A DNA stretch of 64,000 bases from Symbiodinium natans. Its lineage: Eukaryota; Sar; Dinophyceae; Suessiales; Symbiodiniaceae. Position 1 is the first letter of the stretch, and each line of letters begins with the position of its first letter. Made by a program: the position numbers and the translations under genes. The notes beneath the pieces are model-generated. The model was not told the DNA's origin and did no database searches. It saw only the letters and a program-made list of their open reading frames with translations. Below are positions 47,076 to 58,580 of the stretch, piece by piece. The stretch spans positions 124,001 through 188,000 of the forward strand of contig CAJNDS010002585.1 of assembly GCA_905221605.1 (NCBI GenBank). The letters run 5' to 3'.

Positions 47076-49133
47076 AACCTTGTCAGAAACCTCTCTCTTG
47101 TCTAAATGAGGAGGGTTTTGATCACCGCTCACATAAAATTCGACTGTCTTTCGAATCTTGTCGATGCTCTGCTTGGATACGAATCACTCAAAAACCGTCC
47201 GACTCTTTGCATGCATCTTCAAATCAAAGCCGTACCGATTTCTGTTCGCATGCCAGGTTCAAGAAGACACGATTTGCTCACACCTCCAACACAAAACAAA
47301 CTTTGCTCGCATCCGTTTTTTGAAAACCGCTGTCCACGGTACACGGGTCATGGAGTTACGTAGTGGCTAGGCACAGTGAAAATCACCAGTGAAGATCGAA
47401 TTGGTGGTGTTGCAGTAACAGACTTGTCTCCTGCCTCCTCCTCAAGCGAAGCGACTCAAGCAGGCCAGCCATGCACAGCGAACGGCACCCAAGTACAAAA
47501 AAACTGCTCAACGAGATGCTGTCAAGCACCTATGCCGGTGTTGATTTCAATGCCGCTGCCGTGGCAGGACACAGCAGTTGAGTGCAGTTCGGTCTCGGGT
47601 TGTAGATGCCCTCAAAAAAACCAGGCCAAAGGACCCAAACGAGCACAACAGCAATGCTTCGTGAGCTACTTGAAATCATAAGCACAAAAACAAAGTCTCG
47701 TCGTTCGTGCAAGCAGAAAACCGAAACCATGTTGGCTTGGCTCTGATTTTTGAGTGAAGCAGGACATCAAGAGTCGGCTTTAAACCCTAAACCCTATGTA
47801 AACCCTAATCTCTGTGGACAGAAACCAAGCGAACAGCATATCGCAAACATGCTTTTGAATCGAAGCGATGTGGCTGATTTCCGGATGCGACAAAGCAAGC
47901 AAGACGATCTCGGTTTGATTTTCGGATGACCAACAAATCGAGACCATGTGTGTTCGAAGTCTGTTCTGTCTCTTGAAATGAAATACGTCCTTCGGCCGTT
48001 TTTGAAACGACTTGAATTTATGTTCTCTTGACTTAACGCGATTTCTAATCGATCTTCGTGTTTTTCACGAGTCACATTGTTTTTTCATTCGAATGCACAA
48101 TCACAATCGTGGGGGTTCGCAATCCTAAGCGTCGGGAGAGGCTCCTAGCAGTTCTAGCTGCGGGCAGGATGATGCGAGGTAGCAAGTAGAAGCGGGCCAC
48201 CTGGCACAGCACCTCCTACGTCCGACCTCACGTGCAGCTCGAGGAAAAGAGCCAGAGCCGGAAATGCACCAAAGAGCTAACATCGGTAACATTGATGACG
48301 AACGCAGAGGCTTGCCACCGCATGAACTGAGGTGTAAGAAACGGATGGGGTGCAGGATTGCAACCAGTGAGGCAGGCTGTGGTGGCCCCTTAACCTTTGA
48401 CGACTTTTTGTGAACAGCTGGCTTTGAAACGGCAGCCCAAACCAACAGCAGGTCCCGCAAGCACTCCTGCAAACAAGTCACATGCCATCTTGGGCAATGG
48501 GAGTTTCCACAAACCGATCCCTTAACAATCCCTGGTCAAGTCACATAAGGACCCCCCCCCCCCCCCCCCCCCCTCCCCTCCGATAGTCCCCACGTGTAGG
48601 GAAGACGATTATTGAGAGGTTCATCCCGCCAAAATCGACTCCAAAGACCTGACGAGGCACTCTTTAGCACACCAGCCCTTGCTGGAGTGTAGCTGCGAAT
48701 CCCCCTTATCACCTGCTGGCGGATGGGTTTCAGGTCTCATGTGTAAGGCCTAAACACGTGGGGAATAACGACGCCAGCAATGTTGGATCGGCTTCAGGGG
48801 TTGGGCTCGCGTTAGTTGGCGCTGGATTCGCTTTGACTACCACCACCACTCTGCCTTTCCAACAGCTAGCAGCTCTCCGACTACCATCTGCCGCCGCTGG
48901 GAGCGCGCCGTGCCCCCTTCCGTGTGCAACTTCCAGTTTTCAGGGTTCTCACCTGAAAAGGGAGTCATTCAGGCCTTTAGGCACTATGATCGCATCCGAG
49001 ATTCCAGACTTACTGGACCGCGCTCATCCATTCAAACAAAGCCCTAAACATTCTTCCAAAGTTCTAAGCTCTACCTCCCGCACTTGATGTGGGCCTTGGT
49101 GGGCGCTCGCGATTCGACCAAGTCCGCTGGCAG

Positions 49134-49205
49134 GGTTGTACAGCTTCACACGACCTTACAAGGGCGATCAGGCGAAAGGCTTTGGGTTGCCACCACTTGT
49201 TTGGG
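49134..49205 (+). CDS. Candidate internal exon, unknown product
   Basis: Follows CCGCTGGCAG|G and ends TTTGGG|GTTTAGGAAGTTTAGGG. Encodes LYSFTRPYKGDQAKGFGLPP. Open in two frames, so the phase is uncertain. Confidence 0.35.
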
Positions 49206-50303
49206 GTTTAGGAAGTTTAGGGTTTGGAGTTAAACCGCATAGCGCAAAAAGCAGACCTTGGATTCTGTCACCAGTTCCCAAAGAGCGATTGAGGCCCACT
49301 CCCCAACAAACTGCTTGAATTCTGCATTGAAGTTCCGCTTTCATCATTTCCAGCGCCTGGTCTTTTTTTAAGCTTGGGGTGCTTTCCGGAACCTGATATC
49401 TGGCCCCAATTCTAGGAAGTCCTGCTCCATGTGGTCTGCAAGACCTGCCCCGCCTGAGGGTTTAGGGATTAGGGTTTAGGGTTTAGGGTGAAGGTAAAAA
49501 GCCTTCAGATTATACAACGTCGGAGCTGGCGGTATTCACGGCGAAGCAAGTTGCTGAAGCTTGGAAGGCTTCCTGTGGCTTGTAACATCACCTTCCCATG
49601 AGAATGTGCGGGCCCGGAATGTGCCTGCAGCGTCATGCTCAACACCCAGGAGAAAGACCACAGAAATTCGCGGTTGATTGACCCTAAACCATAAACCCTA
49701 AAACCCTAAACCCTAAACCCTAAACCCTTTTCCCTAAACCCCCAAGAGGCTCCTCTGCAACGGCCTCCAGTCTCCCAGGCATGCGGCACTTCTGGTGCCG
49801 GCTTGCATGCTGCGACCGAGGGGCATTTTCCCGTGTTGCCCACATTCATCTTCTTCAGCAAGTACCTTAAGCAAAGTTCAACCCCAAAAAATGCCCACCC
49901 TCCCCCCCTCCCCCCCTCCCGCTTGATGTAGGAAAGTGTGCAGAGCTACATGAACCCTGTAGCCAAAGAGCTGACACACGCACGTTTGAGCTACCATGTC
50001 TTGCGGTGGCATGCCTCAATGAGGTTTTAGTACAGGCTTCACTTGCGCACGACATTCAGTGACCTCGAATCCCTGAGCTGCTCCCACTCTGAAGTTGTTG
50101 CTCAAAACCGAGCCGAAGGCGCAACACCCTTAAAACTGACTTTCCTATAGAGCCATTTTTATGCGAAAAGCCAGAAACCGTGCCATGAAAAGGCGGAGGA
50201 TTGCCGGGGCACTGGGACGCACGCCTCATGTCAGACCTGCAAGCTCATGGATCAGAAAGTGGGCACAGGGTTAGGCAGAAGGCCGCATTCAAGGCCATAG
50301 ATG

Positions 50304-50368
50304 GTTTAGGGTTTAGGGTTTAGGGTTTAGGGTTTAGGGTTTAGGGTTTAGGGTTTAGGGTTTAGGGA
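50304..50368 (+). repeat. TTTAGGG array
   Basis: Nine units, nearly perfect. The preceding plus-strand sequence reads VRQKAAFKAID into G|GTTTAG. Confidence 0.97.
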
Positions 50369-51557
50369 TGAGTGATGAGTGATGACGACAAAGCAACTAC
50401 CAGTCGCTACCATTTTTTGCAGCTTCGAGTTCAAGGGGCTCCAGGATCCAAGTGAGGCACTTGAGGCGCCAAAGGCATTCAAACGGGAGTACTTGCGTGT
50501 AGGCTCTACAGCTTCCGCTGTCACGACATGCAAAAAAAGGAGTCAGAACAGTCGGGGTGCAGGATGCAAGGAACTATTCGGAACTATACTACAGAGTTCT
50601 AACACTCGCTTACCTTAACTCGTAGCTGCTCCAGACGGGGTTCTGAGCACAGAGGCAATTCTACTGTGCGCTTTCATATTCATGCGCCTCCTCTCTTGGG
50701 AACAGAAGAACCGAATCCAAAACATGCCCCATGGAAAGCTGTGATTGCTACATACTACATACCCTTGACGGATGAGTATACAGATGTTTTGTGGGAGAGG
50801 GCTCAGACAGGACGTAGTTCCAGGTGATCAGCTCCATCACCTTGGATGCAGCGAAAGGATAGGACTCCAAGCACGAGTTTGGGCCCCCCTTGAGGGTTTA
50901 GGGTGTTGGTTAGGGTTTAGGAGTTTAGGAGTAATGAGGGTTACTGCAAGTGGAGCAAAAAGCCCACCAGAAAAAATTCGACCGTGGGTGCTCTGTGGGA
51001 TGTCTCAGGGGGGAAGTTCTGGTCCGGTCTTGCAGGTTCTGGCGATAGTTCAGGCTAAGGGTCCAGGCAGCTGAAGAAGTAGTAGCAAAGGGCAGTAGCA
51101 GTAGCAGTGGTAGTGGTAGTGGTAGTGGTGGTGGTGGCAGCGGTAGTAGTGGTAGTGGTGGTAGTGGTGGTGGTAGTAGTAGTAGTCGTCGTAGATTTTT
51201 GGGAGACATTGTCTGAACAATCCCAGACATAGCAGAATGCGGATCCTCATGCTCAGGAACCTGCATTGAAGGGCCATACCTTCGGGGCTACTACAACATG
51301 AAGTCTTGTCGGAGCATTTAGTCAGCTGGTTGCACGCATTCATGTCTGTGCCCTAACTTTGCGCGGTTATGAACTTCTGGAAGTCTCAGTGTTCCGGCAT
51401 GGCACATGAAACCACTGAAGCCCTAAACGCCTGCAAACCTGCAGCCGAACCCGGCAGCAGTAGAGCTTTATGATGAATGCCGCTTGAGTAAGCTTTTTTG
51501 GAAGTACCGCCATCATGAGCAACAAAGCAGAGTGCGCGCGCCAGTTGGTACTACATG

Positions 51558-51669
51558 TTGGGATGTTCCAATTTATACTAACAGTCCTTAATAGGGATTA
51601 TAGTAGGGGATACTCTAATCCCTATTAAGGACTGTTAGTCTGCTAGTAGAAAGGGGGAACATGGCCAAC
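51558..51669. mobile_element. Inverted-repeat element family A, copy 3
   Basis: Left end TTGGGATGTTCCAATTTATA, right end AAAGGGGGAACATGGCCAA. Inside, CAGTCCTTAATAGGGATTAT is repeated inverted as AATCCCTATTAAGGACTG, a near-perfect hairpin stem. No clear target duplication. Confidence 0.8.
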
Positions 51670-52387
51670 CTATCTCCCCTGCTGTCGAGGCTCCGCCCAA
51701 TGCGACTTCTGGTTTTTGCCATGGTGGCCGCTGTTGATCATGAGGCTTTGCTCCGTATATCCTCAGACTCAAGGATCCCTCAAGGATCCCATCAAGAACA
51801 TGGCACTAGCGAACCTTCGTAGGCAGATTTTGGAGGGCCCTGTGACGCCTCTTTTCAAGGGCCTTTCGAGAAGGAAACAAAAAAAAAAAAAAAAAAAAAA
51901 AAAAAACAAAAAAACGGGGTCCTGGTGGAATCTTGCACTTCCTTCGATGGGCTGCGCACTGAAAACTCCCAGCACTGCGCGGAGGAGCCCTGCTCCCCTC
52001 TGGAAACAAGAGCTTACAAAAAGCCCCGAAGCTGCTCGCTGCTTGGGCACCAGGCAACCAGCTTTAAGCTAATTAATGTAGAGACCTGATTGATAAACCC
52101 CCTTCCCTTGAATCAGCATTTTTCTAAGAATCCTCATCCTCATGGTAAGGCCCTTACGGGGCGCTTCTCAACAGGATCTCCGCGAATTCCTCCTCCCCCC
52201 CCCCCCCCCCCCCCGCCCCCCCAAACCCAAAATCCAAAACCCTAAACCCCCCTTCCCCCCTCCCCACCGCCCCCCCGCCCCCCCCCCAAAAAAAAGGAGA
52301 CAAGGCCCAAGGGTCGGTTGGTCTTGCCGGTCCCCACCTTCAAGCCTTGGCTTTTAACCGTGCACCCAAGAGGGGCCGAAAAAACTG

Positions 52388-52590
52388 TCTGAGTTTGGGG
52401 GGTTTGGGGGGTTTAGGGGGTTTGGGGGGTTTAGGGGGTTTAGGGGGGTTTAGGGGGTTTAGGGGGGTTTAGGGGGTTTGGGGGGTTTAGGGGGTTTAGG
52501 GGGTTTAGGGGGTTTAGGGGGGTTTGGGGGGTTTAGGGGGTTTAGGGGTTTCGGGGGTTTGGGGGGTTTAGGGGGTTTAGGATTGAGGGC
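52388..52590 (+). repeat. G-rich telomere-like minisatellite
   Basis: About 20 units of GGGGGTTTA / GGGGGTTTG, a 9- to 10-nt lengthened version of TTTAGGG, with tracts of five to six Gs. Shorter TTTAGGG units follow at 52690-52740. Confidence 0.95.
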
Positions 52591-53022
52591 CTAGGGTTCT
52601 GAGTTGGGAAAGCAAGTGCTGGGATGCCCCTTAAAACCCATCTGAACAAAAGTTACTAGGGATGCTCTTAAACCCAAACAAAGAGAAATAGGGGGTTTAG
52701 GGTTTAGGGAGTCTAGGGTTTAGGATTTAGGGCCTAGGGTTCTGAGTTAGGATCCTCTTAAAGGGAAAACTAACCAACATGTCCCTTCAGGGGCCTACCT
52801 CGACAGTGTGGGCGTTTCATGACCCAAGAAAGGGAAAGGATCCCTTAAGGGCCAACCTAGAAACTGCTTCCTTGTTGGGGTCATATTTGGAAATTCTCAT
52901 GCTTACTCCTTTTTTGGGGACTTAATAGGACAAAAAATGCAAAGCATGTAACCTAGTTGGGCTGATAAGGGGATTCTGCTGCACCAAATAGGGTAAGGGT
53001 TACCTACTCTACGACTAGGTAT

Positions 53023-53177
53023 AGCCAACAAAGATCCAGGAAAGTGTGTAAAAAATGTAAAATTGTAACCAACAAGGACCCCATGTTTATTCCTTATTGG
53101 GGAATTGAATAGGACAAACATGTAACAATTAGAACCAACAAGAACCAACAAAGACCCAGGAAAGTGTGTAAGAAAGG
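53023..53177 (+). repeat. 120-bp-spaced partial duplication
   Basis: ACCAACAAAGAYCCAGGAAA with GTGTGTAA following occurs at 53023-53057 and 53143-53177. AATAGGACAAA and ATGTAAC words also recur between 52920 and 53130. Confidence 0.8.
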
Positions 53178-53181
53178 GAAG

Positions 53182-53489
53182 GTGGCCTTTGTCGGGCTCC
53201 GCTTGGAGGCCTCTCTGATCTTTCCCTGGGTTTCGAGGCCCTCCGGCTGTGGACTGGAACCTTGTAACCCCGTTTAGGGTTTAGGGTTTAGGGTTCAGGG
53301 CTTAGCTCGTTTCAGCACAGCCTTCAACCCCTAAGTTGAGACTTTTCCATGGGCTTGCAAGGGGCCGTCCACCATCGTGTAGCTCGCGCCCGGCGACGCG
53401 CACATGACCACCCACCTGCAGCTCTACGGAGCTGACCCCCATCTGAGCCTGGAAGGCGCCCTCCGCTCCTCGTCTATCTTCGAAGTTTT
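53182..53489 (+). CDS. Two-exon fragment with TTTAGGG intron, unknown product
   Basis: Exon 1 (about 53182-53271) reads VAFVGLRLEASLIFPWVSRP then SGCGLEPCNP and ends CCC|GTTTAGGG. Exon 2 (53422-53489) follows CCACCTGCAG and reads LYGADPHLSLEGALRSSSIF. Both junctions are phase 0. The 150-nt intron opens with a four-unit TTTAGGG array (53272-53303). GADPHLSLEGAL is slightly ankyrin-like, but one fragment is not enough for a family call. The acceptor of exon 1 is unclear. Confidence 0.45.
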
Positions 53490-55396
53490 TTCACCTTTTT
53501 CATTCGTGCGGTCTTGGGTTTCTTCTTCTCTCTCCGTCTCTCTTTCAGTCGCTTACGAGCATGCACGTTTTGTCTGGTACAGGTGAACACCGAAGTTCTG
53601 GCAAAAACGGCGGGAGAAAGTCGGCCCCCAACTAGAGATCTTTGCAGAGAACATTCATGCTTTCTTGGATTTAGCCGCAGCCTACAGAGGTCCACTTAGG
53701 CTACAATGGAGCATGGCATTCTCTGCAAGCTTGCGAGTGCAGCACATGTGGAGTGGGGGGGGGAACCCCCTAAACCCTAAACCCTAAACCCTAAACCCTA
53801 AACCCTTATTATGTCGAAGTTGAAGCCTTTGGGAGGGGGGGTCGAGATTCCTTGCTGCCCCCCTTGCTTTACACGTTCGGAGAGTTCGCTGTGACTATCC
53901 CTGGTGGTCAGCGTCAACAAAGCCTGTCATAGAACTTGCCGACCTGTGTGCTTCAAGCTGTTATGGTCTCCATGCTGCCTGCGTGGGCATACAAGAAGTC
54001 TTCAATAGGACAAAAGTTAAGCTCAGTGTCCAGCATGTGGTCACGCACTAACAACTATCACGAACTCAGCCCTCAACTTTTCAACCCACATCGCGTAAAA
54101 TCAGAACCATAGCCCGTGAGCCCGTGAGCCAAGCCATCTGCAAATCCCAAGCGGCTTGGTGCTCTTGTAGGCTCGGTCATTTTTTGTCAGCCAGCCTGTT
54201 GGATTTTTAAAGTACGGACTCTTCAAGAAAGTGGAAACACACCGGGCTCTTACATGCTGCGTCAGGACTTCCACTGGGTTCAAAACCATGCAATAGTATG
54301 CGGGAACGACATGGAACGACCATGTGGATGAAGAACAACAGTGATAAGATCCACCCAAATCAAACAGCTACAACAAACAACCGACACTCCACAGGTCATG
54401 CCAGAAACAAGACCAACAAAAACAACTCTGATGAGTGTCCGACAGTGATAGTTATGTACTGCTTGCGAGGGGCAGGCACTTTTTGTTGAAAGTTGCTGCG
54501 AAGGCCAGTCTGCCGAACACAGCTCTGAGGGCCAGTTTGGCGCAACCTAGACCTGATTCTATGAGACCCTGAAGGTTCTGCCCGCCAGGGCAGCCATGAA
54601 ATAGAGAGGCCATTGCTCCATCGGGCTGTGCATACAATGCAGCACGAAAAGATTCGTTACTTCCAGCAGAAGCAGTACGAATACGGCAGCGAGACACAAA
54701 GTCAGAGCCAACACATGGACGAGCAGGCGAGCACGCAAGCTGCTCACAACAAGATTTACGCAACATCCATTGTCAGGGATCCCTCCGGCGGCTCTGAACT
54801 GCAGACATGTCCTCATGTGGCAACACATGCTCATGCCCACGGGAAAAGTACTTTTAAAACTCACAGTTTGACAATGCTAGAAGCAGGACTGGCAACATGC
54901 CGGCCACGATATGCGAACACTTTCACATAATAAGCCTTAATTGATTCGAGCCTAAGCTGCTTTGCCAAGCTCCTAATGCATGCGCTAGCTGCCTTATAAT
55001 TAGGCTGGGACGAACATCTTTCAAGCTCAGCTGGGAAACCGTCGTCCGCGTATGCAACGCCGCTGAACGCGCCATGCTGCCCGATGAGGAAGTTGCTCTT
55101 TTCGCCTGGTGGTTTAGGACCAGGATGCTGCTTCTCCCGTGTGCTTGGGGATGCTTGTCGGCAAGAAGGCAGGGGCCAATCCTATCTTCCAAGCCCCTAA
55201 ACGCTATTGGGCGTAGAATGTATCAAAATACTCACTGCTGATTGCTTCAACTACCGATACTCTGACTACAATACATGTCAGCATCCCTAAACAACCAACA
55301 GCTACGTCCTGTCCCTCTGACACCCCTGCCGGCCCTAAACCCTAAACCCTAAACCCTAAACCCTAAATCCTAAATCCTAAACCCTAAACCCTAAAC
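53490..55396. other. No supported gene
   Basis: Holds CCCTAAA arrays at 53767-53806 and 55334-55396. The nine residues KGFNFDIIR on the minus strand run into the first array. Frames at 54298-55192 overlap on both strands without a clear winner. Confidence 0.45.
55334..55396 (-). repeat. CCCTAAA array at a donor site
   Basis: Nine units, two of them CCCTAAT/CCTAAAT variants. It begins at the donor of the minus-strand exon at 55397-55469. Confidence 0.95.
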
Positions 55397-55469
55397 CAGG
55401 CCGGTCCTGTGAGGATGCGCTGCATTGCCTCCGCGGACGTGTAGCGAGTCACCGAGCAAACCTCCGGTG
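55397..55469 (-). CDS. Exon flanked on both sides by telomere-type arrays
   Basis: A 73-nt exon between CAAACCCGAAG and CTG|GTTTAGGG. Encodes PEVCSVTRYTSAEAMQRILT then GPA. On the plus strand the left array is CCCTAAA and the right one (55476-55524) is TTTAGGG, so the exon lies between inverted arrays. The product is unknown. Confidence 0.5.
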
Positions 55470-55980
55470 CTTCGGGTTTGGGGTTTAGGAATTAGGGTTC
55501 AGGGTTTAGGGTTTAAGGTTTGAGTTAGCTCTCTGGCGCTGGGAGAGCAGAGAATCCGCAGTGGGGGTTCAGCCTCTTGTGCGGACTCAACTTTGCAACA
55601 AGCCGAAGGAGACGAGGGAAGAAGACGAAGAGCGCTGACAAGAGTATGCCATGGCTACACTGTTACACTCTATCCTGCCTGACATACCTGCTACTGACAA
55701 CAACCTGTGCAACCGCAACTGCATAAAGGGACCACAAAGGAATACGAATATCATTCCGACTCCTATATTGCGATTCTTGACCGAGGCGCCGTATACTTGC
55801 CCTTCAAGGCGCCAGGAAACTCCACGGTGCTTTTGTCGTTGCCTTCTCACACTTGAGATAGGAGTTTGGTAGGCTTCTCATGCTGGGTAGCCTGGTAACC
55901 TTACTTTAACAAGGAACCTTGAACACCAAAAAAGGGGAATAGGGCACCACCTGGGCTACCAAGCAAGTGTTCAGCCACTC
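55470..55980. other. Array and inverted-repeat element; no gene
   Basis: TTTAGGG-type array 55476-55524, unassigned DNA, then the family C element at 55885-55964. A plus-strand frame at 55651-55872 is possible but unsupported. Confidence 0.45.
55885..55964. mobile_element. Introner-like inverted-repeat element, family C copy 2
   Basis: GGGTAGCCTGGTAACC at one end and GGTGG...GGGCTACCAAG at the other, with GGGCACCACC as in the copy at 29564-29698. On the minus strand it opens TTG|GTAGCCCAGG as that intron does. It lies about 16 nt beyond the stop codon of the 55981-56514 gene. Confidence 0.6.
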
Positions 55981-56514
55981 TTAGGAGGGGAGCTTTTTCT
56001 GATGCGGCTCGCCGCCGGCTCCAAGAGGGTTGGGACCGTGCTCAGAGAAAGCTTCCCCGTGCTTTGGCTTCGGGGTCCAAAGGAAAAAGCGACACCCCAA
56101 TCTAACGAAACCCCTCGGGAGGTAAATCCCGAGAGCCCTCAAAGTTGAGAGGAGTTGCCTCAAAGAGGGTGCATCTGGAGACTCGACAGGCTCTAATTTG
56201 TGGGGTTTAAAATGCTTACCTTTGCTGCAGCCCGCTCCAATTCCCCCAAACTCCCCTGAAGCAGAAAACCTCTCTTCTCGGAAGAAGCGCCGGGCATTGA
56301 ATCCTCCTCCAACCCTGAGCTTTCTATCCTGCAAGGAACCCTAAACCCTAAACCCTAAACCCTAAACCCTAAACCCTAAACCCTAAACCCTAAACCCTCT
56401 TCCAAAGGCGCTGAACTCTGAACGCCTGGCTCCCGAGGCCCGGACCCATGAGGTATCTCACGGGGACCCGCGCGCCGAAGCCCTTGGCCGTGTACACGTA
56501 TACCTTGGCCCAGT
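55981..56514 (-). CDS. Three-exon 3' end of a gene with a pure telomere-repeat intron
   Basis: Exon 1 (56396-56514) follows CCTTCCTACAAG and reads WAKVYVYTAKGFGARVPVRY then LMGPGLGSQAFRVQRLWKR. It joins in phase 0 to exon 2 (56220-56328), DRKLRVGGGFNARRFFREER, ending AAAG|GTAAGC. Exon 3 starts at 56168 after GTCTCCAG and reads APSLRQLLSTLRALGIYLPR, ending KKLPS and TAA at 55981. The 45-nt second intron is a multiple of three, so it could also be retained. The first intron, 67 nt, is a TTTAGGG array plus TTCCTTGCAG. The protein is basic with no recognised family. Confidence 0.6.
56329..56395 (-). repeat. 67-nt intron made almost entirely of TTTAGGG units
   Basis: On the transcribed strand: GTTTAGGG at the donor, eight uninterrupted TTTAGGG units, then TTCCTTGCAG as acceptor. 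The flanking exons join in frame and both look coding. Confidence 0.65.
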
Positions 56515-56524
56515 CTTGTAGGAA

Positions 56525-56555
56525 GGTTTAGGGTTTAGGGTTTAGGGTTTAGGGA
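56525..56555 (+). repeat. TTTAGGG array, antisense at an acceptor
   Basis: Four units, about 10 nt upstream of the acceptor of the exon at 56396-56514. On that gene's strand it reads CCCTAAA. Confidence 0.9.
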
Positions 56556-58263
56556 GGCTCTGGGATATTGGCATAATGGCTAAACTTGGAATCAAAACGA
56601 TAGCGGCGGTCTCTTCAAGTTTGGGGACCTCTTATGTCCTGTCAGGAGGCTTCCATACACATCAGAGCAACTGCCGTGCAACGAGGTTGTGGTTCGTTTA
56701 CTTCTCCGTGCCACTGAAAGACACCCACGCGCACATCCCTTCAAAAAGACACAGCGCTTCCAATATCGGTATCGCTTGCGTTCGCTTCGCAAACGGTCAC
56801 CAAGCATTCGCGTCTATTCTCAGTCTGGAGCATCGCGCTAAACGGGAGGAGTTGTTTCAAACCGTGACCTCAAGTTTTATTAACATGAAGACAATCGGCT
56901 TCAATGCAAACAGCCAGAACCTGCTGGCACTAAACTGCCCACTGTAACTCGGTACCTTAGAACAGTCACGCTCCCGACTTGAAATAGTTTCGCTCACGTA
57001 TCCGAAAGCGGGTTTGTCTTTTTTGTGTTTCGCGCATTCGGGGGGGTTTCGAGGGTTGACAGCGTCGTGAATTGACACTTCAAGACGGGGGGGAAGGGGG
57101 AAGGGGAGGGGGGGGAGGGCTATTAAGTAATAATTGTAAGTTGTTGTGCCGTCAGGAAAGCTTTATGAGTCATACTTGTAACTTGTTGTGCCGTCAGGAA
57201 AGCTTTAGGCTTTCAGAGCAGGGGAGGTGGATGATCTACTGATAAGCTTGCCACTCTGAAATCATTGAAGGCGACTGTGCCCGCACTAGTAGTACGACGA
57301 CCACCACGACCGCCGCAGTCGCTGCATCCCAGACTCTTGCTTACGATCAATGTCATCATCATGATGCACCGTTGGACAGCATGCGATCAGCATTCACAAC
57401 AGCAAGGTGAAACCTTGACTTTGCTACATACTGGAAGAAAACTCCGTCACTGCTTCCTGAAATAGGGGCCCGAAGCAAGCGAAAGTCTGTCATTCCCAAA
57501 AAGCCGCTGCGCGCGGCGAAAACATGAAGTCCCAGAAGGATATGGGTCTACTCTGACTCACGAGGTGCGCAACAGAGTCAAAGCCTGTAAAAAACTCAAG
57601 GCATGTCAGACCTGGGGATCCACCTCTGACTTGACACCCAAATGACCCCAACACGTAAGACTACGAAACAACTACCTCCCTATAAGAGCCCTTGAAAGCC
57701 TCGAGACTCCCAAGAACTGCGGAGGCCGGGCCTTTGCCCCCGTTGTGAGACGAGGCGCCCGGCCGGTTTCTCCACCGAGCTTGATCTGGGCGTTGCCCAC
57801 ACCTGGCTTCACGCACGGGGAGGGGGGGGGGGAAGGGGGGGTCTTCGGAGTCTTCAGCACTCCCAAGCTCCTCCGAAACACCCAGGACCCAAACAATGCA
57901 AGGCTCCTTAAAATGCTCTGTGGCAAATAGTTCTTACTACCCAGGCTGAAGAAACCCCTGAGTCTCAGTCTGGAGCCCCACCCACAGCAGAGCACCACAA
58001 AAAGTCGGGGGGGGGGGGGGGGGGGGGCAGACTGCTTGCAAATAAACAAGCCGAGAGGCTGCTTTTCCATTTCGATCCTGCCAAGATTGCAGCCGGGCGA
58101 TGTGCCGAGAACGATTACAAAAAACTCTGAAGTTCACTCATCCGTGCAGGGAAGCGATGTTGCCCCAGCAGTTTTCAGAAGGTCTGCGGTGCGTTGATCC
58201 GGAGACTCTGTTGGAGACTTTGTAGCCTCAAGGCGCTGAAGATTATGAAGCTTACATGACTCA
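56556..58263. other. No supported gene
   Basis: A 123-codon plus-strand frame (56576-56947) is the best open frame but lacks other support. The region holds a 42-bp-spaced direct repeat (57134-57207) and a poly-G run at 58008-58027. Confidence 0.45.
57134..57207 (+). repeat. Tandem duplication, 42-bp spacing
   Basis: TTGTAASTTGTTGTGCCGTC followed by AGGAAAGCTTTA occurs at 57134-57165 and 57176-57207 with one mismatch. Confidence 0.95.
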
Positions 58264-58562
58264 AGTGAGGGCACCCCCCCCAACCCAAGCCCTACAGTAA
58301 GTGCTCTGATTGTGTGCAAATCTCCTTGGAGTCCGGAAGTCCGGACCCTTTTTCACAAGGGACTCGACTGCTGCCCTTTCTGCCCCTAAACTTATAAACC
58401 CGAAACCCGAAACCGAAACCCTAAACCCTAAACCCTAAACCCTAAACCCCTCGTTTCTTCCAAAGCCAAGGATAAGCCTTCTGTGGTCTCAAGCCGTCCT
58501 GGCCTGCATCCTCGCTCTTGTACCATGCCGTGGCCTTCCTGGCAAGGTCCTTGGCCACAAAG
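58264..58562 (-). CDS. Two-exon fragment around a telomere-repeat intron
   Basis: Exon 1 (58448-58562) follows CTCTCTGCAAG and reads FVAKDLARKATAWYKSEDAG then QDGLRPQKAYPWLWKKRG, ending GGG|GTTTAGGG. Exon 2 (from 58371 or slightly lower, after GGCAG or GTCGAG) reads SLVKKGPDFRTPRRFAHNQS and stays open to about 58264. With acceptor GTCGAG the join is phase 0. The intron of about 76-85 nt is TTTAGGG, TTTCGGG and a purine-rich tail. Exon 1 lies between inverted arrays. Exon 1 is strong, exon 2 less so. Confidence 0.5.
58386..58447 (-). repeat. CCCTAAA/CCCGAAA array forming most of an intron
   Basis: Nine units, grading from perfect CCCTAAA next to the donor to CCCGAAA at the acceptor side. Confidence 0.93.
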
Positions 58563-58580
58563 CTTGCAGAGAGCGTGTCG

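Larger units (their letters stand above)
44447..49133. other. No firmly supported gene; microsatellites and a motif cluster
   Basis: Holds (GT)n (44661-44730), (TA)n (44976-45016) and a cluster of CTTACGCC motifs (46457-47075). A poly-C run is at 48550-48573. Plus-strand frames at 45059-45676 and 46165-46785 are long but lack splice or family support. Confidence 0.45.
49206..53181. other. Array-rich region without a firm gene
   Basis: TTTAGGG arrays at 49459-49491, 50304-50368 and 50894-50935, a CCCTAAA array at 49690-49741, and the G-rich array at 52388-52590. Protein-like stretches abut them: ILGSPAPCGLQDLPRL (plus, before 49456), RSQHASRHQKCRMPGRLEAV (minus, right of 49741), VRQKAAFKAID (plus, before 50303) and RIGLQARVWAPLE (plus, before 50893). 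Each is a possible exon but too short to call. There is also a (GGTAGT)n stretch (51085-51190) and poly-A (51879-51906). Confidence 0.5.

Noticed and set aside
51085-51190. CRISPR-like repeat
   Set aside because: (GGTAGT)n microsatellite with no spacers; there are no cas-like genes.
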